DNA from: Erinaceus europaeus
Taxonomy: Eukaryota; Chordata; Mammalia; Eulipotyphla; Erinaceidae
Reading direction: 5' to 3'
DNA: 64,000 nt
NCBI RefSeq assembly: GCF_950295315.1
Contig: NC_080166.1
Coordinates: 98,957,141-99,021,140, forward strand
The translations under genes and the position numbers were made by a program. A model generated the notes under the pieces. That model saw nothing but the letters and a program-made list of their open reading frames with translations, made no database searches and was not told the origin of the DNA. Positions 11,491 through 21,520 of the stretch are shown piece by piece. How positions within the stretch are numbered: the first letter of the stretch is position 1; each line of letters begins with the position of its first letter.

Positions 11491-11528
<38 letters not shown>
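11489..11528. repeat. (CA)n microsatellite
   Basis: About 20 CA units with one T interruption near the start. Confidence 0.9.
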
Positions 11529-11529
<1 letters not shown>

Positions 11530-12160
11530 CTAGTGAGAAATTTGAAGGAATTTACTTTTCTACTCACATTAACCTAAATCTGACAGTTTCAATATTGCTG
11601 ATAAAGTAACTTAACCTGAAACTTGGAGCATTATGAACTATAATGTAACTTAACAAATTTAGGATAAATCTAGTTTTCCCTGGAGTAAGTCCATTCTCAT
11701 CTAGAAAAGAGAGTTACAATTGCAGCCAGAGATACATGAGCCTATTTGTTTTTATAATTTTCAACAACTGTTAACCTCAAAACAAAAATGTTCTGTGACT
11801 TACCAAATGTGAACATAACTAAAAGCAATCATGATTCCAATTTCTACTTTAGACCAAGAAGTTGCAATATTGGTTTCTTTTCTTCTTCTTCTTTTTTTTT
11901 TTTGTCAATGTTTGAATTTAGTTTGAGGTATTTACCTAAGTGTCACTGACTTTTTATGAATATAAAAAGAGAAAACTTGGTTTTAAAAGACTGATTTTTT
12001 TGATATGAGATTTTAGGTGGAACAAATTGCTTTTGAATGCAATAAAACTGGCATTCATTTGCTTAGGAACTTACTTTTTCTAGGAAGTTTTTTATCAGAT
12101 TCCCAGTGGGATACTGACCTCCAAAGGTTAAGCACCACTAACCTAAACTTTTGCCACATG
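11529..12160. other. Unique AT-rich sequence
   Basis: No feature other than a CTTCTTCTTC/T-run tract at about 11876-11905. Confidence 0.35.
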
Positions 12161-12368
12161 TTTGCCCTGCCTTCTGGCATTCCTTCTTCCTGTGTGCCTG
12201 GTCTTTGACCCTGGGGTCCTGCTCTTCATTATTCATGGAGGTCCTGGTGCTGACTGGCCTTGGAGCTCCCTGTTTCCTCAGTCCTGCTCTAGCCTGGCCT
12301 CTGGGCCCCAATCTAGAGCCTGGCCTTGGTCTGCCCTGCCCTCAATGCCCTCACTGCCACTATTCACT
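12161..12368. other. GC-rich island of unknown origin
   Basis: About 200 bp, clearly richer in C and G than its flanks, with repeated CCTGG/GCCTGGCC words. Overlapping open frames of 78 and 91 codons cross it in two frames, which is typical of GC-rich non-coding sequence. I do not recognise the sequence as a known repeat or exon. Confidence 0.3.
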
Positions 12369-13285
12369 GAGCATTGTTTTAAATTAAGCAGAAATGTTCT
12401 CATTGAAGGGAACATGACCTTTATTTCAGTAAATTAAGGTAACAGGTAATAAATAATAATGGCACCTCAAAGAAGTGCAAGCTTCCTGTTAGGAAATAGA
12501 TTGAAAATTGCTTTCTCCAGTGCTATAAATGGTGTAAATTTTCCTCAAAGTTGGCTTTTTTTCCTGACCTATACATATTTTCATCTACTGAGTATGTGTA
12601 TACACAATTGATCATTAAACCTAGAATATCCGTGCTGATTTACCCTACTAAACACACACAGACACACACATGGAAAATTTTGAATATTGGTAAATACCAG
12701 TTTTACTAATAGCATATCAAGTTGAATAAAGTTTGATAATGTAACTATTAATTTGTGTGCTTTAAGCTAACTGATCCTATTCAATATGTACCTATCCTAG
12801 CCACCTTGGTAATAATTCTAAATGATAATGTGATCTTCATTACATACATGTTAAATTATTTTCACTACTTTACTGTGTTCTTTGTAATATACAAAATTTT
12901 ATTCGACTTGCTTTCCCAGTCACCCACATACCAAATCAGGACCAAGCCCTGACTCACTCTTCTACACATCTTCAAGAGCCTTGTTTAGTGTCCATTCTCA
13001 ATAAATATATGTGTTAATGTTCCAGGTGATAAAATCCTCACTCAAATCAAGATTTAATAAACACATCAAAATAAAATGGAACTGCCTGGTGGTATAATAC
13101 TCCAGGGGAATTTAGAAGAGACTATTCAGTAAAACAAAGGTACACAGAACAAAATGTAATGTTTCAAAGCATAAAATTCCCATGTTTCTGAAAGTTCTCC
13201 TTTTCCCCACCTTCCTTCACTTCAAAATCCCCTCTGATATTAAAATATGGTTTCTGTTTACTGAGCACATAGGACAGTCTCTGTT
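12369..13285. other. Unique AT-rich sequence
   Basis: No gene or repeat is seen beyond a short CACACA tract near 12652-12670. Confidence 0.35.
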
Positions 13286-13665
13286 ACCCCAATACACAAC
13301 CATGCGCACAGTCAATCCCCTTAATTGGTGCATTCTTCAGAGAGAGGCTTGGCTAATTGGAATGTTTGCTGGAGAACAGATGGGGCACTGGTGTTGAGAC
13401 TCTCTCTTAATTTATTGTCCCGGGGTTTTCCTAATTACCCACTTAATTGGCACAGCCACACTGCTTTGAAATAATAATGTACAGCTAATTATCACCGATT
13501 TAAGCTTGCTAATAGCTTATTCTTACCAGCTAACTTCAAGAAATCAAGCAGAGAGCAGGAACTGCCACAGGGAAATCACTCTGCCTGGACTGCTTTAGAC
13601 AGTTATATGAGAGCAGTGTCCTTTACATCTGTGCTGATTTGGTTTCTATGACTCCCCTTTACCCT
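13286..13665. promoter_or_regulatory. Candidate conserved noncoding element
   Basis: This interval lacks repeats and open frames. It contains several homeodomain-type cores in complex, non-simple sequence (CCTTAATTGGTGC, GGCTAATTGG, CTAATTACCCACTTAATTGG, AGCTAATTATCACC, GCTAATAGC). Clusters like this are common in developmental enhancers. I infer possible enhancer function from motif density only, and alignment to other mammals would decide it. Confidence 0.3.
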
Positions 13666-13984
13666 TCCCCCACCCCCCAAAAAAGGCTAGAGATTGATGT
13701 TTTGCTAATGACTAACAGAGCAGTAACTCTTCCTTGCCTTTCTCAATTTTTGGAGTCCTTTTATAATTTCTATGTTTCAATAAATCAGAACCTCAAATAA
13801 GTTTAAATAGAAAAGAGTAGGCTAGGCTGAATTACTGTAATAGCATCTCCTAAATGTGATAAAATGAATTGAACTTTATAGTTAAGCTCTCCTTTTTTCA
13901 ATCTAAAGACATGACTGCAACTCCACAAGTGAGCTTAGATCCAGAGACAGACTTTAATGTGAAATTTCCTTCTTCAAATGTGGA
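13666..13984. other. Unique sequence
   Basis: Nothing recognised. Confidence 0.3.
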
Positions 13985-14155
13985 AAAAAAAAAAAAAGGG
14001 AGGGGGACTGGCAAAAGAGGTCAGTTGGGTAGGGTGCTGCTTTGTCATGCGCACGACATAGGACTGAGCTCCTCACCTCACTGAAGAAAACTTTGGTGCT
14101 GTGGTCTCTCTGTCTCTATCTAGAAAAAGGAAAAGAAAAAGAAAGGAAAGGAAAT
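13985..14155 (+). mobile_element. Old SINE fragment
   Basis: GGGGGACTGGCAAAAGAGGT, TCATGCGCACGACATAGGAC and TTTGGTGCTGTGGTCTCTCTG follow the head-to-body order of type D elements, with an A/G-rich tail at 14125-14155. It is preceded by an A run at 13983-13997. Confidence 0.5.
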
Positions 14156-15504
14156 AAATTGAACCAAAGAGTATTATGAAATGTATACAGATGAGGAATT
14201 GGGGAAGGGGGGTAAATTAGGAGAAGATATAGACAAAGCCAGAACCAGATCAGGTCCCCAAATCCTCATCAATAGTTCCTGGGGGTCCAAGGAAATCAGA
14301 TTATTTGCACAAAGATCCATGAAATCTCTGGGTACTGTGGAAAAACTCTTACCCTTTACTTAGTTATTTTGCCCTTCTCCTAATGAAAGAAGGACCACTG
14401 CTCTGTTTATAGCCCAGGAGAATGCAATTTGGCAGTGTCCCACCCATGTAAGCAAATAAGTAATATCTAAGACTCTCATCTTAACTTGCAAAGTAGGGGC
14501 CACCCCTCCCTACTATGTGAAAGCCCCTCACTCCACTCTTTGGTGGTTCAAGACCCCAAACTCGGGATTCAGATCTCACTTCTTTCTCAGAAGTTGGGAA
14601 CTAGACAATAAGTGTAGCTTCCTTTGCTAATCTGTATAATGCTATCTTAACTACTCATCTCAGAGATGAATCCAAAGGATGGGATGAGGGGCTCCCCAGT
14701 TTGCTCACAATACTATATGCACAGCTTTCTGACTATAGTTTAACTAGTCTGCATTTACTACAGATGATTTTCCCCAGCTAACTCTAGGTCAAAATCTTGA
14801 GAAGCAGGAATTTGGATTCATGTGATTCAATGAGGAAGTGCTCTTAAAAGAAAGCTAGTGAAGGCATCAAGCTAAAGTGAGGAGAAGGAAGTTAAAAATA
14901 AATGTGGTCTCAGCTTCGGTCAGACCCCACAGAAATTGCTGAAGCATGAATTTCATCAGATACTTGACCCCATCACCTAGAATAAGGGGCAAGCATTCTA
15001 ACTGGGTGTTGGGTAGTCATTGCCTCAGGGATGCTGGGAAAGAAGTGAAGTAGTTGGAAGTTTGATGCTCCCCCAGTCATGTGAATTAGAATGTGTGCTC
15101 AAATGGTCCTTGGCAGAATAAAATAAAGGTTCCCCACCCCTGATCTACACCAATCATCCTACAAACTCTGAGCCCAAGTGTGACCATTGGGCTAATAGTT
15201 GTCAAATTCCTGGCCCACAGTAAATATTAATAACAGGTATTTATTGTTGCTTTACGTTACTATGCTTTCAAATGATGGATATGTTAAAAGTTACTGCTTC
15301 CAACTTCAGATAGCTTCAATTCTTAAGAGCAGTTTCCCAGAGAAGGGGGCAGAGGTCAGTTACCAGCCATCAGGAGGCAGGTAAAATGGCCAGGCCAGTA
15401 TTCAATAGGTATGAGCATCCATTGCCTTAGGACCTCTCATAGTAAGTGTTCCCACTGGTCATCCCTCTTTGCGTACAAAGGGCTATGTCAAGAACTTAAG
15501 TATG
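14156..15504. other. Unique sequence
   Basis: This 1.35-kb interval has no recognised repeat and no sustained coding pattern. Frames of 60-61 codons near 14181-14363 and 15199-15384 look like chance. Confidence 0.35.
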
Positions 15505-15666
15505 GGGGCCACATGGTAGTGCACCTGGTTGAGAGCATACATTATGCAATGAACCAAGTTCAAGGCCCAGTCCCCACCTGGCAAAAGGGAAGCAGTGAAG
15601 CAAATCTGTAAACGTCTCTCTGTGTCTCTGTCTCCCCCACCTCTCTCAATTTCTGTCCTAAGTTAA

Positions 15667-15752
15667 AAGAGAGAGAGACAGAGAGACAGAAATGAACAAA
15701 GGAAGGAAGAAAGGAAGAAAGGAAGAAAGGAAGGAAGGAAGGAAGGAAGGAA

Positions 15753-15797
<45 letters not shown>

Positions 15798-15808
15798 GGA
15801 GAAAAAGG
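15667..15808. repeat. (AAGG)n/(AAAG)n purine microsatellite
   Basis: GAGAGACAGAGAGACAG runs into AAGG and then AAAG tetramers. It lies within the tail region of the host SINE. Long minus-strand open frames of repeated Phe/Ser/Leu codons here are artefacts. Confidence 0.9.
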
Positions 15809-16078
15809 GAGTCGGGCTGTAGCACAGCGGGTTAAACACAGGTGGCGCAAAGCACAAGGACCGGCATAAGGATCCCGGTTCGAACCCCGGCTCCCCACCT
15901 GCAGGGGAGTCGCTTCACAGGTGGTGAAGCAGGTCTGCAGGTGTCTATCTTTCTCTCCTCCTCTCTGTCTTCCCCTCCTCTCTCCATTTCTCTCTGTCCT
16001 ATCCAACAACAACAAAAATAAAACAAGGGCAACAAAAGGGAATAAATAAATAAAATAAATATTTTAAAAAATTAAAAA
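15809..16078 (+). mobile_element. Type A SINE nested in type C SINE
   Basis: GGGAGTCGGGCTGTAGCACA, GGTTCGAACCCCGG, CCCACCTGCAGGGGAGTCG and GGGCAACAAAAGGGAATAAA are all present. The flanks are AGAAAGGGAGAAAAAG before the head and AGAAAGAGAGAAAAAG after the A-rich tail, a near-perfect duplication. Confidence 0.85.
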
Positions 16079-16215
16079 AAAAAAAAGAAAGAGAGAAAAA
16101 GAAGAAATGGCTGCCAAGATCGGTGGATTCATAGTGCAGGCATCAAGCATTAGTGCTTACTCTGGTGGCAACAGAAATAAAGAAAAATTAAGTGTGATTT
16201 GAACTTTGTATTTTT

Positions 16216-16453
16216 TTTTTTTATTGTTGTAGTTATTATTGTTGTTGTCGTTGTTGGATAGGACAGAGAGAAATGGAGAGAGGAGGGGAAGACAAAGAGG
16301 AGGAGAGAAAGATAGACACCTGCAGACCTGCTTCACCGCCTGTGAAGCGACTCCCCTGCAGGTGGGGAGCCGGGGTTCGAACCGGGATCCTTATGCCTGT
16401 CCTTGTGCTTTGCGCCACGTGCGCTTAACCCGCTGCGCTACAGCCCGACTCCC
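16216..16453 (-). mobile_element. Type A SINE
   Basis: The T tail passes into TTGTTGTCGTTGTTGGATAG, the core and GGGGTTCGAACCGGGATCC to the head. TGTATTTTT is duplicated at about 16207-16215 and 16454-16462. The GGGCAACAAAAGG segment is missing, so the copy is slightly truncated at its 3' side. Confidence 0.85.
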
Positions 16454-16539
16454 TGTATTTTTAAAATAATAGGTAGTAGGCAACCTTTTATTGGCATTCC
16501 TAGAATTTCTAACTTACTGAAAAGATTAGTTAAAATGAA

Positions 16540-16685
16540 AATCTGAAGTCAGAAGATAGCTCTTCTGTGAGATCTTGCCATGAGTAGGAATTAGGTTCAA
16601 GTCCTGGCACCACAGTGCCATGGCACTAGGGAAAATTCCTCCCTATCTCTGTGTCTCTCCATCACAAATAAAAATAATGAAAAGA
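16540..16685 (+). mobile_element. Type B SINE, diverged
   Basis: GAAGATAGCTCTTCTGTGAG is followed by TAGGTTCAAGTCCTGGCACC and CTCTGTGTCTCTCCATCAC, then an AAATAAAAATAA tail. Confidence 0.6.
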
Positions 16686-16715
16686 TCAACCTTGGCCTGA
16701 GAGTAATAAGACTAA

Positions 16716-17158
16716 GCAATATTCTTGCCTTTAGGTTCATGATTAGTCAACAATTTGTTCTGCTTTATATCTTAACTCTTTTTCAGCCACCAGGTTCTAG
16801 ATGCTACCATGATGCCAACCTGACTTCCCTGGGCAGATGACATGGGCCCATCAATGTGTCCTAGAGCCCGCAATCCCAAAGTCCCGCCCCACTAGGGAAA
16901 AAGAGAAACAGACTGGGAGTATGGATCGACTTGTCAATGCCCATGGTCAGTAGGGAAACAGTTACAGAAGCCAGACCTTCCACCTTCTGCATCCCATCAT
17001 GACTCTGGGTCCACACTCCCAAAGGGTTAAAGAATAGGAAAGTTATCAAGGGCGGGGATAGCATGCAGAGTTCTGGTGATGGGAACTGTGTAGAATTGTA
17101 CCTCTCTTATCCTATGGTCTTATCAATATTTCCATTTTATTAATAATTTAAAAAATAC
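16716..17158 (+). mobile_element. 5'-truncated LINE-1 3'UTR (long-tail form)
   Basis: TTGCCTTTAGGTTCATGATT, CACTAGGGAAAAAGAGAAAC, GACTGGGAGTATGGATCGAC, and GGTGATGGGAACTGTGTAG match the 3'UTRs at 38570-39005 and 23400-23830 in the same order. The 3' end is TTTCCATTTTATTAATAATTTAAAA. Confidence 0.85.
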
Positions 17159-17334
17159 ACCTAAAAAATAAGTCAGCTTGAAGCAGATAAGCAGATGTGT
17201 CAGTGAGGACTAAAGGAAAAAAAAAAATCTGATTGCCCACCACTTCAGAAATATTGCTAGCTAATAAAAAAATACAAGTTAAACTCACTCTGTCACAAAA
17301 ACCTGAAAGTAGCTTTCTTCCTCTTCGTGCATCA

Positions 17335-17572
17335 TAAATTTAATTTTAATTTTTTATCTTTATTTGATAGGGACCTCCATAAATTGATAAGGGGGGATAA
17401 ATAGAAGGGAGAGGGAGGGGAGAAGGAGAGGGAGAGGGAGAGAGACTTGCAACACTGCTGCACCACTCATGAAGCTCCCCCCTCCCTGAAGCTGGGGACC
17501 AGGGGCCTGAACTTGGATCCTTGAGCATTGTAATATGTGTTCTTAACCACGTGTACCACCACCTGGCCTTCT
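17335..17572 (-). mobile_element. SINE
   Basis: TTATCTTTATTTGATAGGGA leads to a GGAGAGGG-rich body, GACTTGCAACACTGCTGCAC, CCTGAAGCTGGGGACCAGGG and a head ending ACGTGTACCACCACCTGGC. This is a reversed older type C element. Confidence 0.75.
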
Positions 17573-17589
17573 TAAATATATTTTGAAAT

Positions 17590-17705
17590 TTTTTAAATTT
17601 TTATTAAAGGGATTAATACATTACAGTAGATACAGTTGTTGGTACATGTGTAAAATTTCTCAGTTTTCTGCAAAACATTCTCAACCCTTAGCCTAGGTCC
17701 TCCTC
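17590..17705 (-). mobile_element. LINE-1 3' end fragment (short-tail form)
   Basis: TTTTTATTAAAGGGATTAAT, GTTGGTACATGTGTAAAATT, and CTAGGTCCTCCTCCACCATC match the reverse of the short L1 3' tails at 30449-30826 and 59200-59400. Confidence 0.65.
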
Positions 17706-17904
17706 CACCATCATGTGAATTTAAATAATTTTAAGCAATCATTTTTGTAAGATATATAAATAAATAAAATATGAAGTTATTGAAACTATGTGAATTTAAA
17801 GTTGACTTGTTTTTAAGAAAAACGCAGTTTAAAGTTACTGGAAAACAGAGCAACATTCATCTTCAGCCAACTGACTAAGATGTTGACATATTTCTTTTTT
17901 CTTT

Positions 17905-18066
17905 TGCCCCCGAGGTTGTTACGAAGGCTTGTAATTGCATTAATTCCATTACCAGCAAACTTTTTTTTATAAGACAGAAGTTGAGAGACAAGTAGAAAGA
18001 AAAGGAAAGAGAAAGAGAGGCACCTGCAGCACTGCTTCACCACTTTTGAAGCTTTGCCCCGGCAAG
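17905..18066 (-). mobile_element. Diverged SINE
   Basis: GGTTGTTACGAAGGCTTG...TCCATTACCAGCAAAC resembles the reversed 3' unit. ATAAGACAGAAGTTGAGAGA and CACCTGCAGCACTGCTTCAC are the reversed body and core. The head is missing. Confidence 0.6.
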
Positions 18067-18467
18067 TGTTCATAAATTCCTCTTTCATTTTTACCTTATT
18101 CATCTATTTCATACTTTTTTAATTACTTGCCACCCTTTGAAGAACCAGAGCTGTATACAGTGATTTCTTTTCTCCCCTATACATCTATACATAACACACA
18201 TAGGTGTTTTCTCAGATATAGAGAGCTCAGTGACCTATATTCCTCAGTTCCTGGCATCCTTTCATAATTTATCCTTTAGCAGCCCCATGCTTATGCATGT
18301 GTCTTTTTTTTCTTTATCCTTCACCTCCTCTCTTGCCCATTTACAAATAGCCACTCTAGTACGTTTATTTATTATAAGTACTATGCCACAACCATTATGT
18401 AAAGATTATTTGTTGCTAATATTTTTCAATATGTAATGATATTGTACTACAATTCTTATTTTGTTTA
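18067..18467. other. Unique AT-rich sequence
   Basis: Nothing recognised. Confidence 0.3.
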
Positions 18468-18477
18468 ATTCCATTTT

Positions 18478-18754
18478 CTTTTTATAAAGATTTTTTAAAT
18501 TTTCTTTATTATTTATTTATTACCTTTTGTTGCCCTTATTGATTTATTGTTGTAGATAGGAGAGAGAGAAATGGAGAGAGGAGGGGAAGGCAGAGAGAGG
18601 GAGAGAAAGACAGACACCTACAGACCTGCTTCACCACCTGTGAAGTGACTCCCCTGCAGGTGGGAAGCCTGGGGCTTGAACCAGGATCCTTAAGCTGGTC
18701 CTTGCGCTTTGCGCCACGTGTGCTTAACCCGCTGCACCGTTACCGCCTGACTCC
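18478..18754 (-). mobile_element. Type A SINE, first of three at one site
   Basis: TTGTTGCCCTTATTGATTTATTG passes straight to GATAGGAGAGAGAGAAATGG, so the usual TTATTGTTGTTGTCG spacer is lost. The head ends GCCTGACTCC. It is followed by GATTCCATTTTTTT at 18755-18768, matching ATTCCATTTT at 18468-18477. Confidence 0.85.
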
Positions 18755-18768
18755 GATTCCATTTTTTT

Positions 18769-19055
18769 AAATATTTTATTTATTTTCCCTTTTGTTGCCC
18801 ATGTTGTTTTATTGTTGTAGTCATTATTGTTGTTCTTGATGTCATCCTTGTTGGATAGGACAGAGAGAAATGGAGAGAGGAGGGGAAGAAAGAGAGGGGG
18901 AGAGAAAGATAGACACCTGCAGACCTGCTTCACCGCCTGTGAAGCGACTCTCCTACAGGTGGAGAGCCAGGGGCTTGAACATGGATCCTTCTGCAGGTCC
19001 CTGCACTTCGTGCGCCATGTGCGCTTAACCCAGTGTGCTACTGCCCGACTCCCCT
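18769..19055 (-). mobile_element. Type A SINE, second of three at one site
   Basis: Full-length copy with TTGTTGCCCATGTTG, TTGATGTCATCCTTGTTGG, a diverged box B (GGGGCTTGAACATGG) and head ending GCCCGACTCCCC. GATTCCATTTTTTT flanks both sides (18755-18768 and 19056-19069). Confidence 0.9.
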
Positions 19056-19069
19056 GATTCCATTTTTTT

Positions 19070-19352
19070 AAATATTTATTTTATTTATTTATTCCCTTTT
19101 GTTGCCCTTGTTGTTTTATTGTTGTAGTTATTATTGTTGTTGTCGTCATTGTTGGATAGGACAGAGAGAAATGGAGAGAGGAGGGGAAGACAGAGAGAAG
19201 GAGAGAAAGATAGACACCTGCAGACCTGCTTCACCGCCTGTGAAGCGACTCCCCTATAGGTGGGGAGCCGGGGTTCGAACCGGGATCCTTATGCGGTCCT
19301 TGTGCTTTGCACCACCTGCGCTTAACCCGCTGCGCTACAGCCCGACTCCCCC
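19070..19352 (-). mobile_element. Type A SINE, third of three at one site
   Basis: Full-length copy closest to the consensus, with TTGTCGTCATTGTTGGATAG, GGTTCGAACCGGG and CAGCCCGACTCCCC. It is flanked by GATTCCATTTTTTT (19056-19069) and GATTCCATTTTTT (19353-19365). Confidence 0.9.
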
Positions 19353-19469
19353 GATTCCATTTTTTAACAATATTTCAGATGCATGCAGATGTTATTTTTC
19401 TGACTGCTTCATAATATTCCAAAGTCATATGTTTTTATTTTATTGCTTTTACATATTAAGAATAGACAG

Positions 19470-19700
19470 CCTGTAGCTAGCAAAACAGCTTGCTTGGAAT
19501 AGAATGCTTTGCTTCCTTTTTCCATGCACGTAACCCAGGTTCCAGACCAGCCTCTACCTTATAGAATGGAGCTATGGAAGGGAGCTTCAATGCTGTGGTG
19601 TAGTGGTATCTTTGCTCTCTCTCCGTCTCTCTCTCTCTCTCTCTCTCTCTACCATCCTCCTTTTCCCCCCCACCCCCCGTCTCCTTCTGAAAAGTACAGA
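19470..19700 (+). mobile_element. Type D SINE with (TC)n
   Basis: ATGCACGTAACCCAGGTTCC, GGGAGCTTCAATGCTGTGGT and a (TC)n tract (19617-19650) are in type D order. The head around 19470-19510 is diverged. Confidence 0.55.
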
Positions 19701-19759
19701 GAAGTGAAAATCAACCACAGCAAAAGAATAGTTAGGTTGTGTCTAATTTAAGCTATCAA

Positions 19760-20205
19760 AAATATTCGAGATTTCACCTTGTAGCTATAAACAAGATTTT
19801 CTCTGGGATATGTTCTAGTAGACTTCTATGCCTAGTGTATATGCATTTTACCAAGAACAACAAATTTACTACTACAATAACTACACCAGTGTAGCATATG
19901 GTCCTCTTATTAGAAAAACAACTTCTATCAATTAGAAATAGAGACAAGAGAGTCACAAATAGTTTTATAAACATGATTTTGCATAAAATAATCTATATAT
20001 ATACAATAAAGCTCTAAACTTACAAAAATATAAATGATCTTTCAACACATCCTCAATATCTAAGATAACTCTTAAATAAAACTATAAATAGACAAACATT
20101 TTACAAAATCTTTCAGAATAAAAAAATCATTAGGCATAGTGCTATGATTGCCAAATTAGATAATAGATCAGTACCATTCATAGATAAGAGACAGACAACT
20201 GTAGA
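19760..20205. other. Unique AT-rich sequence
   Basis: Nothing recognised. Confidence 0.3.
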
Positions 20206-20226
20206 GACAGACAGAAGTAGAGATGG

Positions 20227-20518
20227 GGGAGTCGGGCTGTAGCGCAGCGGGTTAAGTGCAGGTGGCACAAAGCACAAGGACCGGCATAAGGATCCCAGTT
20301 CGAACCCCGGCTCCCCACCTGCAGGGGAGTCGCTTCACAGGCGGTGAAGCAGGCCTGCAGGTGTCTATCTTTCTCTCCCCCTCTCTGTCTTCCCCTCCTC
20401 TCTCCATTTCTCTCTGTCCTATCCAACAACGATGACAACAACAATAATAACTACAACAATAAAACAACAAGGGCAACAAAAGGGAATAAATAAAATATTA
20501 AAAAAAATTAAAAAAAAA
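20227..20518 (+). mobile_element. Type A SINE, young, intact
   Basis: A near-consensus full-length element from GGGAGTCGGGCTGTAGCGCA to GGGCAACAAAAGGGAATAAA and an A tail. The 14-bp duplication AGAAGTAGAGATGG lies at 20213-20226 and 20519-20532. It inserted at the head of a type B SINE. Confidence 0.92.
20240..20307 (+). promoter_or_regulatory. Pol III internal promoter of type A SINE (boxes A and B)
   Basis: Box A TAGCGCAGCGG (20240-20250) fits the tRNA box A consensus TRGYNNARNNG. Box B AGTTCGAACCC (20297-20307) differs from the box B consensus only at its first base. This is the best preserved internal promoter example in the window. Whether it is transcribed is unknown. Confidence 0.7.
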
Positions 20519-20521
20519 AGA

Positions 20522-20612
20522 AGTAGAGATGGAGAGATTGCATAGTGGTAGTACATTTGACTTGTATGTCTGAGGTCCCAAAAGTCCCATCTTCAATCCC
20601 TGGTAAATAAAT
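20522..20612 (+). mobile_element. Type B SINE
   Basis: GGAGAGATTGCATAGTGGTA, TTGACTTGTATGTCTGAGG and TCTTCAATCCCTGGTAAATA give a short type B element. It lies directly downstream of the type A copy that inserted at its 5' edge. Confidence 0.65.
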
Positions 20613-20904
20613 ACTTGCTTTTTTTAAAGAGTGACCTAGAACTCAGGGAAAAAATTTTTTTTGGTCTGTTGTAATATCAGAGAACATACTTGGGTATGCT
20701 GGCCTGGTTTATTTATAAGTCCCAAAGAGCTCTCATATAAGAAAAATCTCTGTAGCTTGGTGTTTTTCAAGCTTCTTTGACATAAGGTCAGGATGATCAA
20801 GATGACCCAGGCCATCCATCCATTCTATGGTTTCTGAAACTTAGTAAATATTATAAAGTGATGTTATATCAATAAAAGGGTGGGAGGAATCCTACTAAAA
20901 TGGA

Positions 20905-21045
20905 TTTGGGGGAGAGAGAGAGAGAGAGAGAATATGAGATAGTAGCACTGAAGCTGTCTTCAATGCAGTGGGGGCCAGGCTTGAACCTGACTCACTCACA
21001 TGACAAACTAGCATACTATCCAAGTGAGCTCTTTTGCTGGCCTTA
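20905..21045 (-). mobile_element. Type D SINE with (GA)n
   Basis: A (GA)n tract is followed by GAAGCTGTCTTCAATGCAGT, GGGGGCCAGGCTTGAACCTG and CTATCCAAGTGAGCTC, the reversed type D head. Confidence 0.75.
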
Positions 21046-21051
21046 GACCTG

Positions 21052-21385
21052 TTTCTTTATTTTGCCACCAGGGTTATTGCTGGGACTCAGTGCCTGCACT
21101 ACAAATCCACCACTGCTGGAGGCCATCTTTCCCATTTTTGTTGTCCTTGTTGCCCTTGCTGTTGCTATTGTTATTGTTGTCATTATTGTTGTTGTTATTG
21201 AATAGGATAGAGAGAAATGGAGAGAGTAGGGGAAGAGAGTGAGGGGGAGAAAAAGGTAGACACCTGCAGACCTGCTTCATTGCTTGTGAAGTGACTCCCC
21301 TGCAGGTGAGGAGTTGGGGGCTTGAACCTGGATTCTTATGCTGGTCCTTGCGCTTCACTCTCTGCTCTATTGCCCAGCCCCCTAG
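21052..21385 (-). mobile_element. Type A SINE with 3' unit
   Basis: GGGTTATTGCTGGGACTCAG and CACTACAAATCCACCACTGC are the reversed 3' unit. TTGTTGCCCTTGCTG, GGATAGAGAGAAATGGAGAG and CCTGCAGACCTGCTTC follow, down to a head ending TTGCCCAGCCCC. Confidence 0.8.
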
Positions 21386-21520
21386 ATCTGATTCCTAATG
21401 TGCTTTTGCTTTAGTTTTAGAGAGACAGAGATAGAGAGAACACAGAACACTGCTCCACTCTTTTCTGGTGAAGGGATGGAACTCTGGGATTCATGCATAC
21501 AAGACAATTATTCTACCACT

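Larger units (their letters stand above)
15505..16185 (+). mobile_element. Type C SINE interrupted by purine repeat and a type A SINE
   Basis: The head at 15505-15665 reads GGTAGTGCACCTGGTTGAG. The 3' unit appears only at 16100-16185 (GGCTGCCAAGATCGGTGGAT, CATAGTGCAGGCATC). The A-rich linker between them expanded into an AAGG/AAAG tract and then received a type A SINE. Confidence 0.75.

Noticed and set aside
15560..16015. 151-codon minus-strand frame rich in Phe/Leu/Ser
   Set aside because: It reads through a microsatellite and parts of two SINEs.
20227..20310. Possible true tRNA gene at SINE heads with box A and box B
   Set aside because: The heads continue into the SINE body, lack proper acceptor-stem pairing and occur in dozens of copies, so they are SINE heads and not tRNA genes.
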